64,000 nt of DNA from Opitutaceae bacterium. GTDB taxonomy: Bacteria; Verrucomicrobiota; Verrucomicrobiia; Opitutales; Opitutaceae. Within the stretch, counting starts at the first letter, position 1. Each line of letters opens with the position of its first letter. A program made the position numbers and the translations under genes. The stretch spans positions 189 through 64,188 of the forward strand of contig PLXR01000161.1 of the NCBI GenBank assembly GCA_003151495.1, given 5' to 3'. This document shows positions 31,965 to 41,316 of the stretch, one piece after another. The notes beneath the pieces are model-generated. The model saw only the letters and a list, made by a program, of their open reading frames with translations. It was not told the DNA's origin and did no database searches.

Positions 31965-32816
31965 GTGTCCAGAACCTCTCCTCCCACACAAATTCCCGCG
32001 ACAAACGAGCTCGTCCTCCAGGCGGGCCGTATGGAAGCCCACTACTGGAGGGACCTCTGGTACTATCGCGAGCTCCTGGGTTTCCTGGCCTGGAGGGACG
32101 TGAAGGTCCGTTACCAGCAGACTTTCCTCGGGACGGCGTGGGCTGTGGTGCAGCCGCTTACGACTGTCGTCATCTTCTGGTTCGTCTTCGGACACCTCGC
32201 CAAGATGCCCTCGAGCGGCTCGTCCTACTTCATCGTTGTCATGGTCGGCCAGCTCGCCTGGCAGCTCTTTGCCAACACCCTTGGCAACACTAGCGGCAGC
32301 CTGGTCGGCAGCGCCCAGCTGATCTCGAAGGTGTACTTCCCGCGGCTGATCGTTCCCCTGTCCACGGTCCTGGTAGCGCTCATAGACTTCGCGGTAGTTT
32401 TTGTGATCTACGTCATCGCCGCGGTCTGTACGCGTACCATGCCCGATGCACGGATACTCTGGCTGCCCTGCTTCATTCTCCTGGCCCTGCTGCTGGCCCT
32501 GGGGCTGGGGCTCTGGCTGGCAGCGCTCACGGTACGTTTTCGCGACTTCAGGATCCTCGTGCCCTTCCTCCTCCAGATCGGCATATTTGCCACTCCGGTA
32601 GGCTACCAGACCAACTACCTTTCGACCTGGAAGGAGATTCTCGCATTGAACCCGATGACGGGGGTGATCGACGCGTTCCGCTGGAGCATGCTTGGTGCCC
32701 CGGACGGATTCGCATGGTATAGCTTCAGCTTCACGCTCGTGTGGTCGGCGATCCTGGTCTCCAGCGGAATCTGGTATTTTCGCACCACCGAGAAGACGTT
32801 CGCCGATGACATCTAG
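31965..32816 (+). CDS. ABC-2 type polysaccharide exporter, permease
   Basis: 283 residues from GTG 31965. Inner-membrane subunit of an O-antigen or capsule exporter (Wzm/KpsM type). The N-terminal cytoplasmic part WYYRELLGFLAWRDVKVRYQQ is the usual family start. Six membrane helices follow (for example TVVIFWFVFGHLAKM, LIDFAVVFVIYVIAAVC, LLALLLALGLGLWLAALTV). LNPMTGVIDAFRWSMLG is the conserved segment before the last helices. The ATPase gene begins two bases after its stop. It moves lipid-linked polysaccharide across the membrane and is the first gene of the cluster. Confidence 0.94.
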   Translation: MSRTSPPTQIPATNELVLQAGRMEAHYWRDLWYYRELLGFLAWRDVKVRYQQTFLGTAWAVVQPLTTVVIFWFVFGHLAKMPSSGSSYFIVVMVGQLAWQLFANTLGNTSGSLVGSAQLISKVYFPRLIVPLSTVLVALIDFAVVFVIYVIAAVCTRTMPDARILWLPCFILLALLLALGLGLWLAALTVRFRDFRILVPFLLQIGIFATPVGYQTNYLSTWKEILALNPMTGVIDAFRWSMLGAPDGFAWYSFSFTLVWSAILVSSGIWYFRTTEKTFADDI

Positions 32817-32818
32817 CG

Positions 32819-34039
32819 ATGAATGACCCGGTCATCAGGGTGGAGAACCTCTCAAAACTCTACCGCATCAGCCACCTCGCGAACCAGCGGACCGTGCGCG
32901 ACGCGGTTCATCACGGCCTCAGGCTGGTATGGAGACGCCTGAGGTGGAACACGCGGCTGAAGCGCGAGGAGTTCTGGGCACTGCGCGACCTGAACTTCGA
33001 GATAGCGAAGGGCGAGGTCGTCGGGATCATCGGAAGGAACGGCGCGGGCAAATCCACGCTGCTCAAGGTGCTTTCGAGAATAACGGAGCCCACAACGGGA
33101 CGCATCACGCTCCGGGGCCGCGTGGCGAGCCTGCTTGAGGTCGGCACCGGCTTCCATCCCGAGCTGAGCGGCCGGGACAACATATACCTCAACGGAGCCA
33201 TCCACGGGCTGACCAGGGCCGAGATCAGCCGCAAGTTCGACCAGATCGTGGAGTTCGCGGAGGTCTCGCGCTTCCTCGACACCCCGGTCAAGCGCTACAG
33301 CAGCGGGATGTACGTGCGCCTTGCCTTCGCAGTCGCCGCGCACCTCGAGCCGGACATCCTAATCGTTGACGAGGTGCTCGCGGTGGGCGACGCCACGTTC
33401 CAGAAGAAATGTCTCGGGAAGATCAAGGAGGTCTCGAGCACCGAGGGGCGCACCGTGCTGTTTGTGAGCCACAATCTGTCCTCGGTTCGCCAGCTCTGCA
33501 CGCGGTCGATCCTGCTGGACCAGGGCCGCCTTGTCTTTGACGGGCCCCCGAACGCCGCCATCGCCGCGTACACGCGCCAGGACAAGACAAAGGCCAGCTA
33601 CCGGCACATAGCCGGCGACGGCGCCGCGCGGATAACCGCGATCAGGATGCCGAATGACGGAGGGGGCGACGCCGTCTATCCAATCTTTGGAGAGGTTCGC
33701 ATCGAGATCCACTTCGAGGCCAAGCCGCAGGCAGGAAGCCTCGAGTTCTTCCTCCTCGTGTACTCGGATGACGGCGAGTGCCTCGCCGCCAGCTTCCAAA
33801 CCGACAGCGGGGCCAGGGTGCGCGCGGACGACCGGCGGCAGAGCGTCTCGGTTACCTTCAAGAATCCGTTCGCGCCCGGGCGCTACATGGTCTCGGCCGG
33901 CATCTTTGACGCCTACCGCCAGTTCCACGACTGGGTTGAGTTCGCCGAGGCCTTCGAGGTCGTGCCCGGCTTTGCCGACGGCAGGGCGTTTGACCAGCGG
34001 CTCGGGCAGGTGTCCCTATCGGCAACATGGTCCCCATGA
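32819..34039 (+). CDS. ABC exporter ATPase with C-terminal carbohydrate-binding domain (Wzt-like)
   Basis: 406 residues. The N-terminal nucleotide-binding domain has Walker A GRNGAGKST, the signature YSSGMYVRLAF, Walker B ILIVDEVLAVGD, and SHNLSS with the switch His. The loop LLEVGTGFHPELSGRDNIYLN is typical of polysaccharide ATPases. Residues about 255-406 form a beta-rich extension like the substrate-recognising domain of Wzt (FGEVRIEIHFEAKP, PFAPGRYMVSAGIFD). That domain usually recognises a modified end of the O-antigen, so export here may require a terminal modification such as methylation. The stop overlaps the next start as ATGA. Confidence 0.94.
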   Translation: MNDPVIRVENLSKLYRISHLANQRTVRDAVHHGLRLVWRRLRWNTRLKREEFWALRDLNFEIAKGEVVGIIGRNGAGKSTLLKVLSRITEPTTGRITLRGRVASLLEVGTGFHPELSGRDNIYLNGAIHGLTRAEISRKFDQIVEFAEVSRFLDTPVKRYSSGMYVRLAFAVAAHLEPDILIVDEVLAVGDATFQKKCLGKIKEVSSTEGRTVLFVSHNLSSVRQLCTRSILLDQGRLVFDGPPNAAIAAYTRQDKTKASYRHIAGDGAARITAIRMPNDGGGDAVYPIFGEVRIEIHFEAKPQAGSLEFFLLVYSDDGECLAASFQTDSGARVRADDRRQSVSVTFKNPFAPGRYMVSAGIFDAYRQFHDWVEFAEAFEVVPGFADGRAFDQRLGQVSLSATWSP

Positions 34040-34524
34040 CGAGCAGTCTCCCCATCTGGAAGCGTCTGGTTCTCCGCTTGGACAGGTGGTCCCAGCATAT
34101 CCGCGCCGAGGGCCTCCGACGGGGCTTCGCGGAGTGCGGGCGCGACGTCTCGATACAATGGCCGGTCGTGATCAACGGCGCAGACCACCTTCGGGTCGGC
34201 AACGACGTCTCGATCAACGCCTTTGTCCACATCTGGGCGCAGGGAGGCGTCACGATCGGTGACTCGACCCTGATCGCCAGCCACGTGGCGATCACCTCAC
34301 TGACCCATCCGCAGGACTCGGCCAAGTTCTCCGATAGCGTGGTCTCCAAGCAGGTCGTGATCGGCAGCAACGTATGGATAGGGTCCCATGCGGTCATAAT
34401 GCCCGGAGTCAGGATCGGGGACGGGGCGATCGTCGGGGCCGGGGCCGTAGTCTTGCGCGACGTGCCGGCAGGAGACGTTGTTGCGGGGGTCCCGGCAGTC
34501 TCCATCCGGCGCCCGAATCCGTAA
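34036..34524 (+). CDS. Hexapeptide-repeat acyltransferase
   Basis: 162 residues from ATG 34036, which overlaps the ABC ATPase stop as ATGA; an ATG three codons earlier is possible. It is a left-handed beta-helix enzyme of the maltose/nodulation O-acetyltransferase type. Hexapeptide repeats run through VGNDVSINAFVHIWAQGG, the catalytic-type His lies in TSLTHPQDS, and the end is IGSNVWIGSHAVIMPGVRIGDGAIV. It probably O-acetylates a sugar of the polysaccharide. Confidence 0.9.
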   Translation: MTSSLPIWKRLVLRLDRWSQHIRAEGLRRGFAECGRDVSIQWPVVINGADHLRVGNDVSINAFVHIWAQGGVTIGDSTLIASHVAITSLTHPQDSAKFSDSVVSKQVVIGSNVWIGSHAVIMPGVRIGDGAIVGAGAVVLRDVPAGDVVAGVPAVSIRRPNP

Positions 34525-34627
34525 ACCATGCGCGGCCAGCCCATGGGAACTCGGCACTCTCCTTCCCTCGCAGCCCTCGCGCGCGGTCCAGGGGCGGCTT
34601 CGGCCGCGAAACCCGGGTGCCGAGCGA

Positions 34628-35605
34628 ATGGGGCCGCCCCGGTGGCGGCCGTACCCGCCTAGCGCTCTCCGATACTTGGAATCCCGGGAAAAACCAAACC
34701 TTGCCAGGCTTCCTCCCGCTCCTCCGGGCCGGGTGGGCTGGCCATGGACGGTCGAATCCGCGGTGCCTGCCGGAGCCGACCTGGCCGCGCTGCCGCGGAT
34801 AACCGTGGTCACGCCGAGTTACCAGCAGGCGGATTTCGTCGAGGAATGCCTCCGGTCGGTCCTGCTGCAGGGATATCCCAACCTGGAGTATGTCGTCATG
34901 GACGGCGGCTCGTCCGACGGCTCGGCGGAGATCATCTCCCGTTACGCCGCCTTCCTGGACCACTGGCAGTCGCAGCCGGACGCGGGCCAGGGCAACGCCA
35001 TCAACCAGGGATTCGCCCGCGCGACGGGCGAGATCATCGGCTGGATAAACAGCGACGACATGCTTCTTCCGGGCGCCCTGTTCAGCGTGGCCAGGGCCTT
35101 CCTGAGCGGGCGGCCCGACATCGTCTACGGCGACGCGCTCAACGCGTTTGAGGACGACCGGACCCTCCAGTACTGGCAGGGCTATTGGGTTATCCCCTCG
35201 TTTCTCCAGTTCGGGGGGGTGATTTCCTCGCATGCGGTGTTCTGGCGGCGCTCGATCCACGTCCCCCTTTGGGAGGAATTGAACTGCAACGTCGACGGCG
35301 AGCTGTGGCAGCGCCTCGTTCCGGGGCACCGCCTCAAGTACCTGCCCCGGCCGCTGGGGGTCTGCCGCATCCACGGCGACACGAAGAGCAACGCCGAGCG
35401 CTGGCGCGAGAAATGGCGGCAGGACGACACCAAGATATGGGGCCGTCACGGGCGCCCGACGGACAGCCGGCTGTTCCGGCACTGGTTCGCCAGAAGCCAA
35501 CGCATCTTCAAGTGGGCCAGCTGGATGAGGGACCGGGCCGGGAAGCGCTCAGTGATTTCCTCGTGCCAATGGACTGATCGGACCTGGAGGGGCCCGAGGC
35601 CATGA
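34628..35605 (+). CDS. Glycosyltransferase family 2
   Basis: About 325 residues if started at ATG 34628. The frame is open from 34478, but the upstream codons overlap the acyltransferase gene. The N-terminal segment PPSALRYLESREKPNLARLP precedes the GT-A domain. That domain has ITVVTPSYQQADFVEECL, MDGGSSDGSAEII, and the DxD-like NSDDMLLPGA. FWRRSIHVPLWEELNCNVDGELW is in the acceptor half. It transfers a sugar from a nucleotide donor, probably in the cytoplasm on the growing lipid-linked unit. The donor is unknown. The stop overlaps the next start as ATGA. Confidence 0.88.
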   Translation: MGPPRWRPYPPSALRYLESREKPNLARLPPAPPGRVGWPWTVESAVPAGADLAALPRITVVTPSYQQADFVEECLRSVLLQGYPNLEYVVMDGGSSDGSAEIISRYAAFLDHWQSQPDAGQGNAINQGFARATGEIIGWINSDDMLLPGALFSVARAFLSGRPDIVYGDALNAFEDDRTLQYWQGYWVIPSFLQFGGVISSHAVFWRRSIHVPLWEELNCNVDGELWQRLVPGHRLKYLPRPLGVCRIHGDTKSNAERWREKWRQDDTKIWGRHGRPTDSRLFRHWFARSQRIFKWASWMRDRAGKRSVISSCQWTDRTWRGPRP

Positions 35606-36588
35606 GCGGCGCGGCCCCAACGCTCGCCCTCTGCGTGCCCGCGTACAACGCAACGGGCTTTCTCGCGCGGCTTCTCGAGGGAGCGCGCTCGCAGACCGTG
35701 CCGTTTGACGAGATCCTCGTCTACGACGACGCGAGCACGGACGGCACGGCCGAGCTCGCCCGAAGTCTCGGCGCGCAGGTGGTCCGCGGCACCGAAAACG
35801 TCGGCTGCTCCGCCGGCAAGAATGTCCTGGCCGCCCGCTGCTCCAGCACCTGGATTCATTTTCACGATGCGGACGACGCCCTGGAGCCCAACTTCGTGGA
35901 GGCCACACGCCGGTGGACCGCGATGCCCGGCGGTCCCGACGTCGTGTTCTTCAACTACCGCAGCCTGAGCCACGAGACAGGCGCGCCGCTGGGAAGCCGT
36001 GAATTCGACGGCGCCGCCCTGCGCAGCGACCCCCTGCGTTATTGCCTCACGGAGCAGATCAACCCGTTCTGCGGGATCTACCGCCGCGAACCCTTCCTCC
36101 TAGCGGGAGGCTGGGACGAGGACCGCAGGGTGCTCCAGAGCGAGGACCAGGCGGGTCACCTCCGGCTCGCGCTGGCGGGGCTCAAGTTCGACTCGGACCC
36201 GGCCTGCGTGGTCGTCAATTACATCCGCGCGGGCTCCATGACGACAAGCAACCTCCCTGGCGCGCAGCGCTCCACTTTCCAGGTGATGTCCAAGGCGGCC
36301 GCCTTGGTGCCGGCGAAGTACCTGCCCGTGGTGTCCGGGCGCCTCTGGGCGACAGCGGGCCTGTCGGCCGCATATGGAGACTGGGGCAACGCAGACCGTG
36401 CGGCGGCGCTCGCACTCAGGCTGACGGGCGGGGCGCCCCCATCCGGGGCAGCATGGTTCCGGTGGGTCGCGGCCCGCCGGCCCCAGCTGGCCCTTCGCGC
36501 AAGGGAGAGGCTCATCCGGGTCTTTCGGCCCTCCGCGCGCGCCGACCCCGTCTACCACCGCGTCCCGACGATCGCCCCCGACTCGTGA
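35602..36588 (+). CDS. Glycosyltransferase family 2
   Basis: 328 residues. GT-A fold with TLALCVPAYNATGFLARLL, VYDDASTDGTAELA, GCSAGKNVLAARC and the DxD motif in HFHDADDALEP. NPFCGIYRREPFLLAGGWDEDRRVLQSED carries the ED of the C-terminal catalytic region. The C-terminal part is helical and basic. The start overlaps the previous stop, and a 60-bp gap follows. Confidence 0.92.
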   Translation: MSGAAPTLALCVPAYNATGFLARLLEGARSQTVPFDEILVYDDASTDGTAELARSLGAQVVRGTENVGCSAGKNVLAARCSSTWIHFHDADDALEPNFVEATRRWTAMPGGPDVVFFNYRSLSHETGAPLGSREFDGAALRSDPLRYCLTEQINPFCGIYRREPFLLAGGWDEDRRVLQSEDQAGHLRLALAGLKFDSDPACVVVNYIRAGSMTTSNLPGAQRSTFQVMSKAAALVPAKYLPVVSGRLWATAGLSAAYGDWGNADRAAALALRLTGGAPPSGAAWFRWVAARRPQLALRARERLIRVFRPSARADPVYHRVPTIAPDS

Positions 36589-36648
36589 GCTCGCCATGCC
36601 CTGACCGCGCCGCCATGGTTTCCGCCACCCGCTGAAGCTCCAAGCAAC

Positions 36649-37611
36649 ATGGATCCCCTAGTCTCTGTAGTAGTCCCCTGCCACAATGCGGTTTCGTGGC
36701 TCGAGGCCGCTATCTCGTCCGTACGGGCGCAGACGTGGACCCGCATCGAGACCATCCTCGTGGACGACGGATCCGTTGACGGGTCAGGGGAGCTTGCCGA
36801 TCGCCTGGCCGGACCCGACATCCGAGTCCTGCACCAGGAAAAAAAGGGACAGTGCGCTGCCCTCAACGCGGGCCTTGAAAGCGCGCAGGGGGATTTCATC
36901 CAGTACCTGGACGCGGACGACCTCCTCGCCCCGGAGAAGGTCTCGATACAGCTTGCTCGGCTGCGCGACGAACCCCCGGGCTGGATAGCCTCGGGCGCGT
37001 GGGCCCGGTTCCAGGACGACCCCTCCGCTGCGGTATTCGAGGCCGAGCCGGTGTGGCGGGATCTCGCCCCGGTCGATTGGCTGGTCACTTCCTGGACGGG
37101 AGGGGGCATGATGCACGGGGCCGCATGGCTCTGCACCCGAAGCGTTGTCAATTCGGCCGGTCCGTGGAATGAGTCCCTCACCCTGATCAATGACCTGGAC
37201 TATTTCAGCAGGCTGCTGCTGGCCAGCGGCGGCATCGCCTTCTGTCCGGGCGCCCGGACCTACTACCGGTCGAACGTCGCGGGCAGCCTGAGCCGGCAGA
37301 CCACTCGGGGCGCGTGGGAGTCGGCGTTCAAGGCGACCGAACTCAGCATAGGCGCGATCCTCGCCCGGGAGGATTCGACCCGCGTTCGCAAGGCATGCGC
37401 CGTCAACCTCCAGCGCCTCGTGTACGGCGCGTATCCTTCGGCACCCGACCTTGTCGCCGGGGCTGAGCGGCGCATCGCCGAGCTCGGCGGAACCGATCTC
37501 CCCCCGAGCGGAGGAGCCGCTTTCCTGAAGCTGGCGGGGGTCTTCGGCTGGAAGTTCGCCCGCCGGGCGCAGCTGGTCGGACGGCGCCTTGGAGGGAGGG
37601 GAGCAACATGA
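36649..37611 (+). CDS. Glycosyltransferase family 2
   Basis: 320 residues. GT-A domain with LVSVVVPCHNAVSWLEAAI, VDDGSVDGSGELA, and DxD in YLDADDLLAPEKV. The acceptor region has GGMMHGAAWLCTRSVVNSAGPWNESL and LINDLDYFSRLLLASGG. The C-terminal end is basic (FARRAQLVGRRLGGR), consistent with membrane association. The stop overlaps the next start as ATGA. Confidence 0.92.
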   Translation: MDPLVSVVVPCHNAVSWLEAAISSVRAQTWTRIETILVDDGSVDGSGELADRLAGPDIRVLHQEKKGQCAALNAGLESAQGDFIQYLDADDLLAPEKVSIQLARLRDEPPGWIASGAWARFQDDPSAAVFEAEPVWRDLAPVDWLVTSWTGGGMMHGAAWLCTRSVVNSAGPWNESLTLINDLDYFSRLLLASGGIAFCPGARTYYRSNVAGSLSRQTTRGAWESAFKATELSIGAILAREDSTRVRKACAVNLQRLVYGAYPSAPDLVAGAERRIAELGGTDLPPSGGAAFLKLAGVFGWKFARRAQLVGRRLGGRGAT

Positions 37612-38324
37612 TCGCGATCGTGTCATCCACGGTGGCCCCAAGCACCCTCCCAAGCCACGACGGCGCCCGGACCACGCTCAGCCCGGAGACGCGCCTCGAG
37701 CAGACCCGAGGGACCATCGCCTGCCTGCTGGCGCTGGGCGCAAAGGAAATCATCGTCGCCGATAACTCGCCCGGCAACGGGCCCTCTGGCCTCAATGAGG
37801 CGCTCGCCCCCGCCCGCGTCCTTCACTTCGACCAGCCCCCCATCAAGAACAAGGGCATCGGCGAGTTGTGGCTTCTCCTCGGAGCGCTGCCGTCGCTCAG
37901 GGAGGGCGAGCCGATACTGAAGATCTCGGGGCGCTATCGCGTGGGCGGGGGCACTGGGCTCGCGCTTCGCGAAGGGGACGACATTGCGGCAAAGCTCCGC
38001 GGGAGCGGGCCCACGGCCGAGATATCCACGCGATGCTACCTTCTTCGCGACAAGGCCGTTGCAGCCGCGTTCTGGGAAAACGCCCTTGACCAGGTCTACG
38101 CCGAACGGAGCCGGATTGTGGGGCCGCGTTCGGTGCTCCGTATCGTCCGGAACTCGATCAACCCGGGCGGGGACAACTTCAGGTACTCGGATCCCAACAC
38201 GCTCTCGCTCGAGCAGGCGTCACTCCGGGCCATCAGGCACATCGGGCTTCGCCTGCGAGAGGTCGATAACCTGGACGTTGAGGGCACCTTGGGAAGCTGG
38301 ACCAACCCGCTCGTGAAGGAATGA
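37608..38324 (+). CDS. Unknown protein of the polysaccharide cluster, glycosyltransferase-like
   Basis: 238 residues, not assigned to a family. It begins IAIVSSTVAPSTLPS and contains GAKEIIVADNSPGNGPSGLNE and PIKNKGIGELWLLLGALPSL, followed by ILKISGRYRVGGG. The order of a Rossmann-like start, a VADNS segment and a later KISGRYR recalls GT-A type nucleotide-sugar proteins, but the usual DxD is not visible. The C-terminal part has NPGGDNFRYSDPNTLS. It is coupled to the preceding glycosyltransferase by ATGA, so it is probably part of the same pathway. Confidence 0.75.
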   Translation: MIAIVSSTVAPSTLPSHDGARTTLSPETRLEQTRGTIACLLALGAKEIIVADNSPGNGPSGLNEALAPARVLHFDQPPIKNKGIGELWLLLGALPSLREGEPILKISGRYRVGGGTGLALREGDDIAAKLRGSGPTAEISTRCYLLRDKAVAAAFWENALDQVYAERSRIVGPRSVLRIVRNSINPGGDNFRYSDPNTLSLEQASLRAIRHIGLRLREVDNLDVEGTLGSWTNPLVKE

Positions 38325-38358
38325 GTTTCCTGCACCCAACCGGCAACCGGCTCGCCCC

Positions 38359-39528
38359 ATGCGCATATTCCTGAGCTGCCAGCAGGCCCTGAAGCCCCAT
38401 GCCGTGCCGGCCTACGGCTTCTGGGAACACTATTTCAGAAATGCCCTGAAGGAAGCTGGGCACGAACTGATCGAGACCCCGGACGTGGACTGGGCGGAGG
38501 GGCTCACCCCCATGCAGGATGCAGATCGCGCCCGTTGGATGGGCAGGACCTGGCAGAAGACGGTCGATTTCCTCCGCGGGGAGCATTCGCGCAGGCCGGT
38601 CGACTTCTTCCTGGGCTATCTCTTCCCCTATCAGGTCGAGCCCTCGGCCGTGCGTACGATCCGCTCGTTGGGAATCCCTACCGTCAATTTCTTCTGCGAC
38701 AACATGCGCGAATTCGCCCGGGTTCCAGAGTCCTACGGCGACTTCGACCTGCATTGGGTGCCGGAGGCAGAGGCGCGCCCGATGTACGCGCAGGCGCACG
38801 CTCCGTTTCTCTACGCGCCGATGCCGATGTGGGTCCCCCTGGAACTTCGCAATGTGCCGCAGACGGAGACAGAGTCGGTCGTGTTCCTCGGCTCACATGA
38901 TCTCCTGCGCGAGGACCTTCTGGGGAATGTCATAAGGAAGGGGACCCGGCTCCAGGTGTACGGAGCGGGATGGGGTGGCGATGGCGGGACCCAGACGGGA
39001 GTCCCGGTATCGGTCGCCGGGAGGGTTCGGAACCAGTTGACGTTTGTCCGACGGGAGGGCCTTAGGGGCTTCGCCATGCGGGCGACCTACCAACTCAGGA
39101 CGAGAGGCTCCAGGGACTGGGAGGCCGTCCATGCACGGCCCGCGGTTCCGATGGACGACTATCTCCGCGTCACCCGGGAGAGCCGGGTGGTGATCGGGAT
39201 AAACCGCTGTCCGGGTTTCCGCCGCCCGTTTTGGGACTCGCTCAGGTATTCGCGCCTGCGGGACATCGAGGCGCCGATGCTGGGCGCGTGCTACCTCACG
39301 GAGACCGCGCCCGGACTTGAGGATCTCTACGACATCGGCGCGGAGATAGAGACCTACCGTGACGCGGCCGAGCTGGCAGACAAGATCGAGCGCCTCCAGG
39401 CGGATCCGACCCGGCGCCTCCAGCTCCGCCAGAGGGGCCAGCGTCGCGCCCTGTCCGACCATACGATCGAACGGACACTCGGCCGGCTGGCGGAAAAGCT
39501 CGGCATTCCCCCGCGGGACCGGAACTAG
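38359..39528 (+). CDS. CgeB-like glycosyltransferase
   Basis: 389 residues. It resembles CgeB/glycosyl transferase 1-2 proteins. The N-terminal half has PAYGFWEHYFRNALKEAGHEL, VNFFCDNMREFARVPESYGDFDLHW in pieces and FLYAPMPMWVPL. The C-terminal half has SVVFLGSHDLLREDLLG, GAGWGGD and ESRVVIGINRCPG, then the end LRDIEAPMLGACYLTETAPGLEDLYDIGAEIETY, which is the usual donor-binding part. It has a GT-B fold without membrane segments. Its product is probably a polysaccharide linkage; donor and acceptor are unknown. Confidence 0.87.
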   Translation: MRIFLSCQQALKPHAVPAYGFWEHYFRNALKEAGHELIETPDVDWAEGLTPMQDADRARWMGRTWQKTVDFLRGEHSRRPVDFFLGYLFPYQVEPSAVRTIRSLGIPTVNFFCDNMREFARVPESYGDFDLHWVPEAEARPMYAQAHAPFLYAPMPMWVPLELRNVPQTETESVVFLGSHDLLREDLLGNVIRKGTRLQVYGAGWGGDGGTQTGVPVSVAGRVRNQLTFVRREGLRGFAMRATYQLRTRGSRDWEAVHARPAVPMDDYLRVTRESRVVIGINRCPGFRRPFWDSLRYSRLRDIEAPMLGACYLTETAPGLEDLYDIGAEIETYRDAAELADKIERLQADPTRRLQLRQRGQRRALSDHTIERTLGRLAEKLGIPPRDRN

Positions 39529-39529
39529 A

Positions 39530-40513
39530 ATGGGACGGATTTGCATCACTTACCGGGCTGAACCCGAGGTTGACCGGTGGGTCCCCGGGGACCGCTGGAT
39601 AAGGCCTGCTGTCAGGCGGCTGGTCAGGGGAAGGCCACGCCCGGGCGGGATTGACAAGGTCTTCATCAACCTGCGCCTCGGACTGGACCGGCTGGGGATT
39701 CCCTACGAGGTCAACCTTCCGTACAAGAGGCTGCTGCCGGACGACCTCCTCGGGGTCCTTGGGCGCGGGCGCCATAGCCTGGACGGTTACAGCCGCAAAC
39801 AGCCCCTCGTGGCGGGCATAGGCCTGATGACCCACCCGAGCGAATGGCCGACGCTCTTTGATGACTTCCCGGTGGCGTGCTATCTCCAGCACAGCGCCTG
39901 GACCGAGGCACTCTACAGGCGGGCCTTCGGCAATCGCTGCGCGATCTGGCCGGTGGGCATAGACACGGAGGGTTGGAAGCCGGCCTCCGCAGGCGCAGGA
40001 AAGGACGTCGACTTCCTTATCTACGACAAGATTCACTGGGAAAGGCCGAAGCTCGAGCGGTCGCTCCTGGCGCCCATCAGGGAATCGCTGGACCGCCTCG
40101 GCCGGTCGCACATGACATTGAGATACGGGGCCTACGAGCCCCGGGCATACCGCGCGGCGCTCGGGCGGTGCCGCGCGGCGATCTTCCTGAGCGCGCACGA
40201 GAGCCAGGGCATAGCCTATCAGGAGGCCCTGGCCTCGGGGGTCCCCATACTGGCGTGGGATCCCGGCTTCAGCCAGGACCCGGAGCGGTTTCGCTGGGGC
40301 GAGCCCGTCATCCCGGCGACCTCGGTCCCCTATTTCGACGAGAGGTGCGGCAGGACCTTCGTGGATGGCCCCGCCTTTGAGGGGACCCTGAGCCTTTTTC
40401 TGGAGGCGCTGAGGTCCGGGGCCTACAGCCCCCGCGACTTCATCCTGGAAAACCTTACCGTTGAGAAATGCTCCCAGCGATTCGTGGACATCCTCCGGGA
40501 AAAGCTCCTATGA
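39530..40513 (+). CDS. Glycosyltransferase, GT-B fold (GT4-like)
   Basis: 327 residues from ATG 39530, two bases after the preceding stop. The N-terminal half has IDKVFINLRLGLDRLGIPYEVNL in two parts, and VACYLQHSAWTEALYRRAF. The C-terminal half carries FLSAHESQGIAYQEALASGVPILAWD, the E(x7)E-type donor-binding segment of GT4 enzymes. The end is LENLTVEKCSQRFVDIL. It is shorter than most GT4 proteins. The stop overlaps the next start as ATGA. Confidence 0.85.
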   Translation: MGRICITYRAEPEVDRWVPGDRWIRPAVRRLVRGRPRPGGIDKVFINLRLGLDRLGIPYEVNLPYKRLLPDDLLGVLGRGRHSLDGYSRKQPLVAGIGLMTHPSEWPTLFDDFPVACYLQHSAWTEALYRRAFGNRCAIWPVGIDTEGWKPASAGAGKDVDFLIYDKIHWERPKLERSLLAPIRESLDRLGRSHMTLRYGAYEPRAYRAALGRCRAAIFLSAHESQGIAYQEALASGVPILAWDPGFSQDPERFRWGEPVIPATSVPYFDERCGRTFVDGPAFEGTLSLFLEALRSGAYSPRDFILENLTVEKCSQRFVDILREKLL

Positions 40514-41289
40514 AGACCTTGTTCAACCAGATGATGGGATGGACCGGAGCCGGCAACATTCCGGTGCGCGCCCGTGGCGGGATGATTGCCGGGGCACGAT
40601 GGACGCTTTACCCCTTCAGCTCCTATTGGCGCGGTACGAGCGACCTGGAGTCGATACCCTGGGTGAACCGTTTCTGCGCGCCGGGCGGCTGCACGCTGGA
40701 CCTGGGGGCCCACTTTGGGCTCTACACTGTCGCGATGGCCATGCGTGTCGGCCCCTCGGGCCAGGTCGTCTCGATGGAGCCGGGGCCCGTGCCCAGGGAA
40801 AAATGCCTGCGTCATGTCCGACTCAATCACCTTGATTGGGTCCGCGTCTTCCCCGAGGCCGCAAGCAATGCCAACGGGTCGTTTCGGCTTGTGCAGGCCG
40901 AGGGTCCGGGCAGCACCACCGGATTCGTGGCCTCGGGCTCCGACACGGGCGTTGAGATCAAGTGCGTCCGGCTCGACGACCTCTATTCCAGGGAAGGCCT
41001 CAGGCCACCCGGTTTCATGAAGATCGACGTGGAGAACCACGGGGCCGAGGCGCTGGACGGGGCAAGGGGCCTCCTCGCCGCGCATCCCAACATCCTGATG
41101 AGTTTCCATAGCGAACAGGAACTCAGCGGGTCCCGGGAAATCCTCGCCCCCCTTGGCTACAGGGCCTACTCGCTGGCCGGCGAGGCGATCGTCTGGGAAC
41201 GCGCCCTCTACACGACCGTCGCGCTGTCGGTAATCCCCCAGGAAAGGCCGGCCGCGACCGAAGGGATTGCCGGAGGGACCTCCCGATGA
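40510..41289 (+). CDS. FkbM-family methyltransferase
   Basis: 259 residues from ATG 40510, overlapping the previous stop. S-adenosylmethionine-dependent O-methyltransferase. The binding-loop motif is TLDLGAHFGLYTVAMAM, followed by VVSMEPGPVPREKCLRHV (acidic end of strand 2). The FkbM motif FMKIDVENHGAEALDGARGLL comes later. It probably methylates a sugar hydroxyl, possibly the terminal residue sensed by the Wzt-like exporter domain; that link is inference. Confidence 0.9.
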   Translation: MKTLFNQMMGWTGAGNIPVRARGGMIAGARWTLYPFSSYWRGTSDLESIPWVNRFCAPGGCTLDLGAHFGLYTVAMAMRVGPSGQVVSMEPGPVPREKCLRHVRLNHLDWVRVFPEAASNANGSFRLVQAEGPGSTTGFVASGSDTGVEIKCVRLDDLYSREGLRPPGFMKIDVENHGAEALDGARGLLAAHPNILMSFHSEQELSGSREILAPLGYRAYSLAGEAIVWERALYTTVALSVIPQERPAATEGIAGGTSR

Positions 41290-41316
41290 ACAAACCGGAA
41301 TTAGGCTAGTCCGCCG

